From contig CM048553.1 of assembly GCA_026413225.1 (NCBI GenBank), forward strand, positions 145,445,690 through 145,509,689: 64,000 bases of DNA, given 5' to 3'. Numbering within the stretch: the first letter of the stretch is position 1; each line of letters opens with the position of its first letter. Shown here piece by piece: positions 1 through 14,600 of the stretch. The DNA comes from Otis tarda. Lineage: Eukaryota > Chordata > Aves > Otidiformes > Otididae. The notes below the pieces were generated by a model that worked only from the letters and a program-made list of their open reading frames with translations, was not told where the DNA came from and made no database searches. The position numbers and the translations under genes are program-made.

Positions 1-3000
1 TATTGCATTCAGAATAACTAAACTGTAAAAACACTAATAAATCTACAGCAAAAAGTGAAAAAAAAACCCAAGGCAACACTGATTATAAAACAAAGGTAAG
101 ACAGATTGAAATATTCTTTTACAAAGCTATACCACTGAAATTCAACTCTTGAATTGCTGGAGTCAAAAATAAGATTTACAAGAAATACGCATGGTCAAAG
201 GGGTAATTTTTCTTCAGAAAAAATCACTGTCCACAGCACAATCATATCTTATTGCCAGATGCACAGCAAGAACCACTTCTACACTACTAGATAATTGGGA
301 ATTTCTTTTAGCATCTGTACATTTTTGCTCAGAGCAAGTATTTGGTGACTGTTAATCAAAGAAAGCTTCAAAAAGTAAAAAAAAAAGTCAATAATTAAGA
401 ACTCAAAGTTTTTCATTAGTAAGTTTATTTTATGGAAATGAAAGTAGCCAATACTGTTATCTGGTATTTATACTTTTCAAAACCCACAGTGCTTTAAAGT
501 GAAACTATACTGGATATTAATGATTGGTACTAGAAAATAACAACCTAAGCAGAGAACAACAAAAGACATTTCAAAATGCCTTGGAAATGGACACCACTAA
601 TGCATTCCCCAAACCCGTGTCCCATATCCAGGAGGTATATTGTTGCCATTAATACATTAGGACCTTTAAGGTAGAGTTTTTCTTAATCAAATAAATTCTT
701 GATCCTTAAATCTAGTAAACAGATGTATATATTTTTGTGGCACTCATGTACTGGCTTTGGCTGAGATACAGTTAATTTTATTCATAGTGATGACGAAATA
801 CTAAAAGTTAAAGTTAAATCTACTACAGTTACAGAAGCTGGGGAACTAAGGTTTTAAACAAAGTGCCTTTATCTGACCTGTCTAAAAGCAAGAAGTATAA
901 AATGATAAAATGGTAGCTTCATTAGTACCCTGTAAAGAACTGCTTAAGTTTGCCAAACTACAGAAGAAACTAGGGGAAAGGTAATTCTGGCAGGGGTTAC
1001 CATGATCATTGACTCATGGACCCTCTACTCAAATTGTACCACCAACTCAAAAAGAAGTAGGTGGAATAACAGGATTGAGCATGCATACTAATTTATATGC
1101 AAGGCAAAGAGACACTGACCAATCATTTAATAAAATAACAATGCGTATGTATTAGAAAGTTGAATATGTTAACGTTCGGTGTATAAATAAAAGGTGATTT
1201 GGAGATTTGGTGTGTGCCGTCTTGGGACAGGCACACAGGTACCCATACCTGCACATGTATGCAGTAAAAGAAAATACCTCTGCTCTGTGTGTGGACTGGC
1301 TCTTTACACATCAGGTTATGGACCCAAATTTGGGACAACAATAGCAGCTGGTATGATGCTATGTTTTGGATTTGGTTTTGATTTGGATAAAAGACAAATA
1401 TGCTTAGTCACCTAGGCAAGTTATATTTGGCTAAATGTATGTCCTTTATCACAAAGTATTGCAAAACTCTCCCAGTGAGAAAAATGAAATTTTGTGTTAT
1501 TTGAAAGGAATACCTCTATTCTACACAGAAACAACAGGTTGCAATTTTCTACCATAGAATTAAAATACTAGAACTAGCAGGTTTTGAAATAAAAAACCCT
1601 AAATTTGACTATTGTTTAGGGAGTTCTCAATTCTTTTTTTTTTCCTCTCCATTCTTTCACATTTTGATTTCAGAAAGAGACAACTAAAATTTACTTCTCA
1701 AATAAAACCAGGAACATCTCTATTTGAGGTCTACAGCATGTTAAATTCACACAGATTAATTTATATCATGTACATAATGTACCATGGATATAAATATAAT
1801 AAGGCATTAATAAGTCAAACCTAAAGAACTCGTATTACCTTATTATTAAAAAAACTTCCACTTTCTGTGGAAAGTCAAAGTAGAAGAGAAATTATTGACA
1901 CAAACAACAAGGTAAATTCAGGCTAATCAATCCTAAAATTTAGTGAAAAAAAATGTTGAACTTATTAAGTTTACTCTGACTACAAATGTATGGTTAATAT
2001 TTTGATACCTAGGGTATTTTTCCTAGCTATTTGGAAAAAATAAAGTTTTTAATTAGTACTTCAAAATATTACTGAATTTATCACTGAAGTTTCATAGAAT
2101 CATAGAATAGTTAGGGTCGGAAAGGACCCTTAAAGGCCATCTAGTCCAATTCCCTCTGCAAGAAGCAGGGACATCCCTGACTAGATCAGGTTGCTCAGAG
2201 CCTCATCCAGCCTGGCCTTGAATGTTTCCAGGGATGGGGCATCCACCACCTCTCTGGGCAACCTGTTCCCGTGTTCTACAAGCCTCAGTGTAAAAAATGT
2301 CTTCCTTATGTGTAATCTGAATCTACCCTCTTTCAGTTTAAAACCATTAACCCTCGTCCTATCACCACAGGCCCTGCTAAAAAGTTTGTCCCCATCTTTC
2401 TTATAGGCCCCCTTTAAGTATTGAAAGGCCGCAATAAAGTCTCCTCATATGTATACAGTTAGGATAGTATCATAACTATATGATACACTGTCTTCATGAA
2501 AATAAAGTAACGGTTTACCTATTCACTTTTCTGCTGTGATCAACTAGCAGCGCATGGACAAGATTATTCTCAAAGAGAATTAAAAAAAACAGGTAGTCAT
2601 ACAGACATGGGCATGGGCATGGGTTAATCTTCAGTAGCTCATATCAACAAATACTCTTTAGAAAGGCAACTGACAACATTAGAACAGGACATTAACTCTG
2701 ACTGCCAATAAATACAGGCAAAGCATGTGAAAATAGTGTGAGGACGTTAACATTATGAGCATCAATGTGTCTCCAACATTGCAAAGAACTCTTAATTTCC
2801 TGGTCTGATACAGGAATAGCTGCCAGCAGACACTTGTACATAATTCCTTTTTTTTCTGAAAGAAAAGAATTTATTATTTTGCAAAGACTGTTCTACATTG
2901 TTGTAGAAAATAGCTGGTCGCATAGCTTATAAGCAAGTAACTGTAACAGGAGGGGATTATTTTCACAATTAGCTAAACAGTATTATGAGACAGCACTGCA

Positions 3001-3164
3001 AAAGTCAGTGAACTACTTTCAGCAGAGGAGACAGATTCTGTAAGAAGGGATGCAGGGTGTGGCATTAAATGAGTCCATTTCCAGAGGGGCCAGAAGTCAG
3101 AGATACAGTATACACTTTGAAATTCATTCCTATCAATAGAAAAACTAAAACCCATATACAACAC
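1..3164 (-). other. NUDCD1: NUDCD1 intron 6 (partial)
   Basis: AT-rich intronic sequence, cut by the window edge. Apart from the CR1 fragment at 2093-2446 I see no gene, RNA or repeat I can name. Confidence 0.8.
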
Positions 3165-6100
3165 CTTTTGTTCTCTCTAATTATCCATGTGCAGCTTTCA
3201 TGGTCCACAGATGCATAGAGTTTTCCTTCCATCAAAGCAGGTTGGTCTTTCAGTGTAACACATATGTTATCAGGGGCAAAGCGTACTTTTATGTCATCCT
3301 TAGTGATGTCTTGAGGAATATGAACTGTTATTGTTACATCATCTTCAGTCTGCTGCCAGTAATAGAGAGGGTCTACAATTGGAAACATGCAGAAAAATAA
3401 AAACCAGATTACAAATGCTGTCCTGGATTCCACAGCATGCAATGCTGGGAGATACGGAATAGAAGTTTGTGGAAGAATGGAAATTAACTTTTACTCTGAA
3501 CAATTTACATATAAGTATATTCTGATTATAAAATGGAGAAACATTTTTTTAGCAATCAATTTCATTCGTGTCCCACGTCTGGAGAGCAATTTATATTCAT
3601 GCCTATACTAAAATATGCTGCTAGAGTTATACAATGGGCATTAACTATTACTCTAAGTTTATTGTAGCATTACAAAACTGATAGCCAAAATGTCCTTAAA
3701 TACACTGAAACATAATGATTAATAATTTGGTTGAAGAGACATCAGGAGCAGTGGTACCTTAACAATTCAGTTGCTAGCAAATACTTAGCATAGCTCTGTT
3801 TGCAAAATATCCTTTTCCTTAGGACAACAAAATTTTTTAAGTGTCTTCTATCCAAAAAAGTTTCTCATATAGGTTTATGCACAATACAGCTTCACAGAGT
3901 GAAAAAAAAAACAACCAACAACCAAAAAAAGCCAACCTGCCCATAAAAAAAAAACACTCAAAATCTGGAAGACAGATATTAAGACAAACATTTCTTGACA
4001 GAGTTTCAAAACAGATGCTAAACTGACAAGCTATTTTCTCAAACAAAAGAGAGCTGTCTATCACAATCTGCCAGATAAGTCTTACCTTTGTTTTCACTTG
4101 TTGCTTTTGCATCGTCATTTTCTTCGAATTCATCACCCTCATCTTGTATAAATTTGAATGGTTTGTAGGAAATAATCATTAGACCATCCCCACTCGGCTC
4201 TATTGCTGCATAATGGGGGACAGATTTTCCTTGTAAAACTCTCCTTTTAATGATTTCATATCTATGGTCACCTATAAAATAAAAACCCCAAAATCTTAGC
4301 GGTAATATTTTTCTAGAAGATAATTTATTATATGAGAATCTCATTACACTAAAAATACTAAGCAATCCTACCAGTTAAATCACGCTACCGTAGTTTAAAA
4401 AAAAAATTCTCTTCTGTTTTCCAATGAGTTTGTTAAATACGTAGACCCTAAAATTCATCTAACATTGTCCTTTTTTCTTACAATGTCTTTGTTGATCACA
4501 GCTAGCAACTCACAAAACCACTCACAGCCTCTGTACAAACAAGTTCTCCAAATACTTTTTGAGCTGCTGTGAAAACTTGAGAAGCAATGAAATAGCTAGT
4601 GGTAATGCTTCATTCATAATGAAAAATGCCCATCTTCCTCATCATTTGTAAAATCCACTTTTATGGAAAAAGTTTCATTGCATGAACATTTGTCGTAAGT
4701 TATAAAAAACACACTGTAAAATAGAATTTGTGTATGAAAATATACAGTATTAAAATATAATAAAAGTTTGTGTTAGTGCTCTCTTTAAGCAAAGGTCTTC
4801 AGTTCTAGACTGGCAGTATTACTGATTTAATTTTTCTTATAAGATATAACCAATAAAGTTCAGAGGTTTCTTTCTCTTGTTGAGCTGGCCACAAAAGCAT
4901 AAGGCAATCTCATGTGGCTTTCTCAGAAATATTTCCATAGCCCAAGGTTTCAACAGCAGACAATATGAATAAAGCCATTCAGGCCAATAAAGCTAATGAA
5001 AGAGCTGGAAGGAAATGTCCTGTGAGGAGCGGCTAAGGACTCTGGGATTGTCTGGTTTGGAGAAAAGGAGGCTGAGGGGCGACCTCATTGCTCTCTATGG
5101 CTTCCTGAGGAGGGGAAGTGGAGAGGGAGGCGCTGTTCTCTTCTCCCCGGTATCCAGTGATAGTACGTGTAGGAATGGTTCAAAGCTGCACCAGGGGAAG
5201 TTCAAACTAGACATTAGGAAGCATTTCTTTACTGAAAGGGTGGTAAACACTGGAACAGGCTTCCTAGAGAGGTGGTCAATGCCCCAAGCCTGTCAGTGTT
5301 TAAGAGGCATTTGAACAATGCCCTTAACAACATGCTTTAACTTTTGGTCAGACCTGAGTTGGTCAGGCAGTTGGACTAGATGATCATTGCAGATCCCTTC
5401 AAACAGAAATACTCTATTCTATTCTCCTATCCATACTATGTATGTAGGAGACTGAGGAACATTTGGTTAGTAACATTGCAGTATGCAATCAACTGCTTCA
5501 GTTCAAGTAGTTAAAGATCTTGTTTCTATCGGTATAAAAATCAAACTTTTTGGAAGATAATGAATGAGACTGTATCTCAGTCTTCCCAAAGATGTAAATT
5601 AATTTAATCCACACATCTTTAAATCAGACGCTGAAGCATGGGATCTTGTATCCTCTATGGAAATAATTATATTTAATGTAAGTATATATAGTCATATTGA
5701 ACAGAAAAAATAGCGTTTGACAAACCTTATTAGGATAATACATTAATTAGTAGGTACTAATACACTAACTAACATGTTTTTAATGTGTTGGACTAATATA
5801 CTCTTATTGCAGGAAAACCTAAAATATGCAGTATTTACTTTTTATGCTACAGTTCTTATATTTATCTCATACTAATTCCAATCCCATGACACTGTTAATT
5901 GGAGGCTAAAAAACCAACAAAAACCCAAAACATAACCAAACAAAACCCCATATCCATCTGTACATTTTGAAAAGTACAACAGATATTAGTTAGAAATAGT
6001 TCTGTATAACCTTGATTTTACAAGATCAATCTAAACAGGAATTGCATTTCACGATGACAGAAAGTAAAGTTTTATCCTGTTTTCTAATTATCTTAACCAC

Positions 6101-9100
6101 ACACATATAAGACTACTTTTTCCTGTCTTCTGAATGTTTGTCAGAATTTATGTCTACAACCAACAACTTGATCTCAAAATGTAAGAAAAAATTACCTCTG
6201 TAAAATCTAAGCCAAAGTTTCAGGGAAAGCAAATATCAGAACCTGAGGAATAATCAACTTCTAAGACAAAGAATAAAAGCACGGCTTTTATTTTTTTAAA
6301 ACCATTACTCTCCAGTAATTTAAGTGTATAACACTTACCTTCTTTGCTTGTCTCTGCAATTGTAATCCATTCCAAGGTAATATGAAATCCACTTCCTTTT
6401 GTGTCCAATTCGTCTTTTTCTACCCTAAGCAGCAGCACAGCTACTGAATGCATATCAGATTTTACAAATGAAACGCTGTGTGCTACAATAAACGGACTTC
6501 CTAGTTCTTCATTAAACACAATCTAGAAGACACAATTGAAGTAACAAGTCAGTCAGTTAAAAATGGAAGTCTTACTCTTTCTCAGAAAACAGTGAACAGC
6601 TTCAGTGAATGTAAAATCAGCTAAAATTTGCTTCCCACAAACCTCTCTACCAATATAAATCCATGAATGTCATACATCTCTGGTTCCTCCTTTCTTGGCT
6701 CAGTCAAGCCACTGTTGTGAAATGCCCTCACTGCTTCTCTAGACACCCTAACATCCTGCAAATCTTTGTAGACCTTGACATGTGGAAACAAGAAGACAAA
6801 AAGGTCCAGTACATCGCTGCCAGTGTTTAATAATCAGCCAGTACTGCGGGGATGGAGGGTTCTCCTTATCTGGCTATCCTTACAAAAATATTAAATTTTG
6901 CTTCTCTATTAAGTTTTATAAAGGGGAATAAGAAACAAAAACCTATAATTAAATGAAGGAGTATAATATTCATGTTTAGGAGGAGCTAAGTTTAGAAGTT
7001 TTTGAATTTTGGGTATACGATTTGGAAAAGTCCATCCAATATTAGGTAGGCACCCTATTAGATAGGCAGAGTACCTAGATATTACTGTCATAATGAAAGG
7101 CTAAGAAGTATCACAGTAAACGTGAAATAATTTCATACAGAAGGACTGTACATCTCATAGCTTGTGACATTTTGCATTTGGAATCTTTACCTGGAAGTTT
7201 TAATTCTATAAACTATGTATTTCAGTTTTTCTCGAAGAAGTACTCATTCAGCAAAAAACCCCAAGAAGATAATTAATCCAAACAGCAGAGAAGATGAAGA
7301 AATCAAACATTCTTTATTTGCTAGAACATTAATGCACGAAAACAATAGAATAAATTACAAAGCATCCAAGCTGCAGTGGGTGAATGAGCATAGGCTCAAG
7401 CCAGCTGTTGTTACCAAAACCTCGTAAGGTTTGAGGATTTATGGGGTTGGGATGTTAACATCACTGTAAACCACTGGGTACTCTAAACACTCAAAAAGAG
7501 AATTTAAATGGTGACAGAACCTCAACATATAAATCTCATGGTTTTGTTACACTGACAACTCCAATATTTATATATCCACATTCTCAAACAGAACAGAATA
7601 AAAACCAGTTGGTATTAACAACCATCTAAAGGACAGGATGACCGATTTCCTAGTTACTGAACTCTCAAAAGATGTAGGGGAAGGAGCTAATCTATCATGC
7701 TGAAATGTTGCACTTCAGGACATATACCCGAGTTCCTGAGAATACCAAAACCTCCTTGATTCCCAAGGAAACCGCCCTCTAACATAGACGCAAAATGTAG
7801 GCACTTTATACCAGATTTGTCTTTCATGAATGAAGAGGTACTAACCACAGACCATGAGACTCACAGCAGCCCAGGCAGAAATGTAACTTAATTACATTTG
7901 TGAAGTCCAAGCAGGATAACCAATACCATTATTACTGTAGTAAGATCACTTCGATGTGGATACAAAAAGTGCTTCTTATCAAGAATCTTTAAAAGAATTA
8001 ACTATATAAAGAACTTAATAATGAGAAACATTACTATGAACATACTTCAGTTACAACCATCAATTTTAAGTAAAAATATTAAGCACCAATAACTTTCTAG
8101 AGCTAAGTGCACAGTATGAAGATTTGCCCTACCAGAGAGATGGAAATAATATTGCTTACATGATACCTGCTCTGTGGGTAACCCTCAGGGTTACTTATCA
8201 AGCCTTTTTAATCAGCAGCTTTGTTTAAGTTTTATTTGAGTTTCTGTGTATGTATTTTTAAGATGGGGCAAATTAAATGGTGAATATTTCAAGCACAATT
8301 ACATCCGCATAGGCAAACATTGCACAAACCAGAAATCTCTTAACTTAAAAACAAAAGTAGCTTTTAGCTTGGTTGACAATAATTTCAGACTTTTAAAAAT
8401 ATATATATATTATTCCACAGGAGAGCTGAAATAGCAAATAATAAGAGATCACAGAATCATAGAATAGGGGGAAAAAGTCCTAGACAGACACATATGAACA
8501 GGGAAGAGAGAGGGAAAATGTTTTTTTGAAAAAGTTCAGCTACACAAGCACTTAGCCACCTATTTAGAAACAGTTACTTAGATACTTCTCAGTCAAAAGA
8601 CTGTTCCCTTTCAAAAACTTGAATTTTAGATATTTTGTGCATAAAGAAATCATTAATGTAGTCATTAGTATAAAAATAAATTATTTTTATACTAGAACAC
8701 AATCCTGTATCAGTGATACAGAGTTATGATTTAAAGCTTAATTCTTCACAATATTACATACACACAATTCTCATAAGAAATGCAAGAACTAGAATTATTT
8801 GGTAGATGTACAATTCTTAAATACGTTATTGCAAGACTTACCTCCCATTTTTCAGATGCACTGTTTCCACGCTTGCCTGATTTAACTAAATACAGTCTTC
8901 CTGTACCATCAGAAAGGGTAACCCATGTAGAAGACGAGAAGTGTATTGAGGCACAGAGGCGATTATCATAAGCTGTCAAGTCTGCAGGTAGTCTGAAAAC
9001 TTCTCTTGGTTTTTGCAGAGCAGTGTCCTACAAGCAGTCACACACTAAGCCTTTACGAAGCATTTATCAATTTAAGTATTACAGACAAATTAATAACAAC

Positions 9101-11604
9101 AAATCTTACTAGCAATTGACCAGTTTCTTTGTCCAGTTGAGCATATTTGCAAAAAAGTGGGTAGCAAGCATCATTCCCACATATGTGGAAAAGCTGGTGG
9201 AATTTCATCAAGTTTGTTTCTATTTACTGAAAACATGAGTGTTCCATAACTGATATTTCAATACTCAACTTTTTTCCTTCCATTTTACAGCACTAACTAC
9301 ATTTTGCATTAAAAAAAGGCTATTCACTTCTGTTACCCTAGCATTCCCATATAATTAATCACTTACTTCAGAGAATTCTAGTCCCAGTAACAATGTGGAG
9401 ACATTCAAAGAAATGAAAGCCACAGAATTGTACTCAAACTAGTTTATAAAATCTCACTTCTAAACTAAAAAGAATTGTAGCCTATTCTCTTACACAACTG
9501 ATATATCCAAGCTGATATATAATTTCTCACCTTTCCTAGAGTGGTCATTGTATTCAGTAAGTTAGAGAAGCAACAACTGTGATTAGCAAACAAAGAAAAG
9601 CTGTACTAATTCACACCATATTTGCAAATAAATTTTCCATCAGAATAAATTTATTTAGCACACTGTATCAGTGGCACACTGCAATCTTATTTTTTAAGCC
9701 AAACTACAAGCATGGATAGTTTTTGAGCATGAATAAACAGAGAAACTACAGTGAACATGGTGTACATATGATATAGCTTTCCAGTGAACAGTAAAGACAT
9801 ATAGATTTTTTTAAAAAAACTATATATATATATATATATCACTAAATTTTACAAAAAAAAAAAAAAAGACGAAATCAGTATTTTCTGCGGTATAAACTTT
9901 ACACAAATCAGCCTGATTGAATAATAGTGCAAAATGAATGCTAGATTACCAATTTCATCTATATTTCTAGTAATTGTTCTTAGAAGTCCTGCTTTAGTTC
10001 TGTGTTGCCGTCTTCATTTCCTGATAATTCTAACAGAAGAAACTGCTTTCATGCTGTAAATTAGATTTCCAACAGTTGTCATTATGTACAAAGGCACACC
10101 TTCCAGGATATCTTTTAGGGATTATGCTTTATCTCGTACCTTCACTCTCACATACAGCCCTTTATTTGCTGAATAAGGCTTTGCAACTCTACTCATTATC
10201 TGGTTTGCAGAAAGCCAGCAACACCGCTGCCTGCTTAGGACTATGATTTACCTCCCTTTCGTGAACTGAAGTAACCTCTGAATACCAAAAATGCTTGTTA
10301 GAAAAACAAAACAAAACAAAACCTGGCTAAATCTTTATGATTTGAAAAGAACTTAGCATCACAGTTCAAATAATGGTCAGGACATACTTTGTCAGCAATA
10401 CAATTCGATCAGCTACTTACAAAGTAGATCAGGCTGTGGTATTAAGAGCACAAATAAAGTATTCTCACAGAAAAACATAAGATGCAGACTGGAGATTCAG
10501 CAATATCACAGTCACATCTCTATAATCTTTCAAATTAGTGAAATAGAACTTAGTTGCTTGAAGTATTTCAACTGAACTAAGTAGCTGCTAAATAAAACAG
10601 GCTGGCAGTCTGTCACAAGTGGGTCCCCCAGGGATTGATACCATGCCTCACACCATTCAACATCTTCATAAATTACCTGGGTGATGGGACTGAAAGCACC
10701 CTCACCACATTTGCTGTTGATACTAAACTAGTTGATGAGGTAGACAGGTCATAAGGGAGTGCCATCTTGCACAGAGATCCAGATAGCCTGGAAGAATGGG
10801 GTAGCAAGAACATTGTGAAGATAAACAAAGACAGGAGCAACATTCTGCACCTGGGATAGAATCACCAAAGAGCCTATTACAGGCTAGGATCTGTGTGGCT
10901 GGGGAGCGGCCTTGCTCGAAGGAATCTGGAAGTCTTGCTGGACAACAAGCTGACCATGAGTCAGCAGAGCGACGCTGCAACAACAACAGCAAATGGGATC
11001 CTGGGCTGTATCTACAGGAGCATTACTAACAGAGATAGAGACATGACCATCCCACGCTACTCAGCACTTGTCAGGCCTGGAGTACTGTGTCAAGTTCCAG
11101 TCCCCACAACTGAAAAAAGACATACACAGACTGGAAAGGGTCCAAAGGAAGGCCATGAAGATGATCAAAAGGCTGGAGAACCTTCCCTGTGGTGGAAGAC
11201 TGAAGCAGTCAGGTCTTGTCTCCCTGGAGGAGACTCAAGGGGAACCTCGTCACCGTATTCCAGTACTTCAAGGGCGGCTACAAAGAGGACAGAGGCTCTC
11301 TCTTCAAAAGAGGTCACATAGAGAAGACAAGGGGCAACAGGTAGAAGTTGCACCAGGAGAGGCTTCATCTCGACATCAGAGAATTTTTTTACAGTGAGAA
11401 CAATCAATGACTGGAACAACCTCCCCAGGGATATGGCAGAACCCCCATCACTGGAGGTTTTCAAGAAGCAACTGGACAGGGTGCTAGATAATCTCACCTA
11501 GGCTCCTCTTCTCATGAAAGGTTGCAACATCTGATGTTTTGAGGTCCCTTCCAACCTGGCCTGTTCTACAATTCTAAAACAAATAGTGGATACTAACTAT
11601 CCTT

Positions 11605-11650
<46 letters not shown>

Positions 11651-14600
11651 CCACCTTGCCCCTTATACTGGTTCATAGACTTAAGGATCTGATCTGAGGT
11701 CTCAAAAAAGGTCTTCCAGTAACAACAAACAAAACCAATTCCTGTTGTTTCTGTTCTATATCTAAAAGAAACATTTCACATCAAGTTACAGTCCTTTCCC
11801 CTCATCTTGTACACAGTTTTAGATATATATCATAAATGAAACAAAATTAGACACAACAGGTTTCATAGCTATTTTGCAGGCTAGTCTAGCTACATATATT
11901 TGAACAAATAAACAATCATGTCTGGAAAAAAAGGTGCCTGACTGGCCTTTACAGATCAACATTTCCCTTTTAAACCAAATCTATCTTCTTAATCCACTAA
12001 CTAATGGTGATAGAGCAAAATAAACTATTTTCAGTTTTATTTTACTAGGCTTATTTCCAGTCAGTTGATCTACAATTACTTTAGAAGCTCCACAAATCTG
12101 AAAACTCTGCTTAACAACAAGGACATTCTTCCTTTGTTACTAAAAATGTGCATTAATGTCAACAAAATTAAAAGATACTTCAGTAGAAATGTATTTTTTA
12201 AAAACAGAAAAACAGAATTTGAAAGGAGGACATTACAGGGACAAGTTTGAAGATATTTACAAGTATGTAAAAGGCAGCACAAACAGAAATATGTTTTTGC
12301 ATTGAAAACCTGGGGGTGAAAACAAGTATTTATTTTTTCTGTGCCACAGAAAATGCACTCCCTTACTATAGTAAGGGTGAGCATGAGATTAAGAAACAGC
12401 AGTGAAAAAGTATCAGATTAAAACCACATCTTATTACAGATCCTGAAATTTCAGTCACAAATTATTATAATATTTTCTAAGCATCTCCTTATTTTCCCTC
12501 CATTTTCACTTAAGCAACGGATAGCCTGGGGGGAGGAAATAATCTATATACATAACTATTTCCAGTAAAACAAACTCACTCATTCTGATCTATGAAATAA
12601 CGCAGTCAAAAAAACACATACAAAGCACCATCTTTAAAAGAGTTCTTGGCCCTTGTGCATGAGAATGCAATACAGAAAAAGCACATTTGTGCATGCAAAG
12701 CATGCCGTGGCCTCATTTGTTAAGAATCCTGTATTTCAGAGGATTTCAAATCCTTCATATTTCCCAGATGTTATTAAAATCAGATGTGCATTTAAACACG
12801 TGAAAAAGTAAGCAAGAGAAATTGGATTTGGGTAAGTACCATTTTCATAAGCAACAGCAAAAAAGACCAGATGACAAACAGAGAGCATGCTTGCCTTTTG
12901 GGGCTACTTGAACCCATATTAGAGATTACTGTGTACTACAAAAAGGCACAAGAGCTACTATGAAACCTGCAATGGAAAAAATACAAATTTTATTTTTAAT
13001 CATAGAATCATAGAAGAGTTAGGGTTGGAAGGGACCTTCAAAGGTCATCTAGTCCAACCCCCCTGCAAGGAGCACGGACATCCCTGACTAGATCAGGTTG
13101 CTCAGAGCCTCATCCAACCTGGCCTTGAATGTTTCCAGGGATGAGGCATCCACCACCTCTCTGGGCAACCTGTGCCAGTGTTCTACCACCCTCACTGTAA
13201 AAAATTTTTTCCTAATGTCACATCTGAGTATACCTCCCTCTATTTTAAAACCATTACCCCTTGTCCTATTGCAACAGGCCCCACTGAACAGCCTCTCCCC
13301 ATCTTTCTTGTAGGCCCCCTTTATGTACTGGAAGGCTGCAATAAGGTCTCCCTGCAGCCTTCTCTTCTCCAGGCTGAACAACCCCAACTCTCTCAGCATG
13401 TACTCATAGGAGAGGTGCTCCAGCTCTCTGATCATCTTTGTGGCCCTCTTCTGGACCCTCTCCAACTGGTCCATGTCCATCTTATGCTGGGGGCTCCAGA
13501 GCTGGATGCAGTACTCCAGGTGGGGTCTCACCACAGTGGAGCAGAGGGGCAGAATCACCTCCCTCGACATTCAGGGTCACTTTGTAGATTCAGTTGCATC
13601 ACTATGCTCCTTGATGTATTCCACTAATTTATAATACATTCAAGATGGGACAACGAAAAAGAACCTAATCCCACAACCCCAAAAAATAAACAAAAATCCC
13701 ACAAACACTACATATAAATAGTTTCGGCTTCTTCACCTTTTACTTAATTTTAAGGTTTTACCGAAAGGTAATGTTTTCTACAATATAAGTGTTCCACTGT
13801 AACTTAGCCACAACTACTGTGCCTAGAAAAAAAAAGTCAAAATCTCATGCATCTTATCATGGACAGAAGTAGTATCCTCCCTGTTAACAGTGATTTATAG
13901 GGCTATGCTATGTAACATTACAGAAGATCACAATTTTGTCAGACTTCAAGTGAATCTTAGCAGTAAGCTTCAAATAGTTTTGGATTTAATTTATGAAAGA
14001 AAAATCAACTATCAACCATTTAATCTTCTAAAGCTCATCTCAAATTTATCACCACTGAGCAGGAATGACAAGACTCTGTCTCCTGAAAAAAAGTGAAAAA
14101 TAATCTTCATTACACATTACAAGGCCTCCTTCTCAATAGGCAAGAGAGCAAATGCTTTTATTCACAACCTTTTCTGTTCATTAACTTAACTTCAGGCATT
14201 TATTAGAACAGTCTCTAATCTCAGTCCGACAATGAAAAGGATGACTTACTTGAAGCTAAACAAAACCTGCCCTCAAAACCCCTCTGTGTCAGATTTGCTT
14301 TCTGACTTACTGTTTCTCTGTTCAGCTGGTTAACAGCAGTTAACAGCAACTCCCTACTTCAGAAGTATAAGGGCATGCTTGTAGATACTGGAGTCATGTA
14401 TCATATTAGCAAGAACTGGCTAAAACAGCTATAGTCATTTTAAGGGAAGGTACAGTTACTCATTGTAATTAGGTTTAAATGACAGCAACACAGTTTCTTT
14501 ATGCAGCTTCTCATCAGACCCAGTTCTTCATCTTCCTTCACTTCTCTACAAAGATTCTTCCTTTGTTTTAACTACTTTTCACTCCCAAGTCTCTCTCTCA

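Larger units (their letters stand above)
3373..8841 (-). other. NUDCD1: NUDCD1 introns 5, 4 and 3 (with exons 5 and 4 between)
   Basis: Intron 5 is 3373-4085, intron 4 is 4272-6338 and intron 3 is 6523-8841. Intron 4 contains a plus-oriented CR1 piece (5005-5424). Intron 3 has only a possible 20-bp CR1 tail scrap near 8449. The rest is unremarkable AT-rich sequence. Confidence 0.8.

Noticed and set aside
8449-8468. CR1 insertion
   Set aside because: Only about 20 bases (ACAGAATCATAGAATAGG) resemble the CR1 tail; too short to call.
10893-11497. Several open frames on both strands
   Set aside because: They are pieces and antisense shadows of the CR1 copy at 10598-11577.
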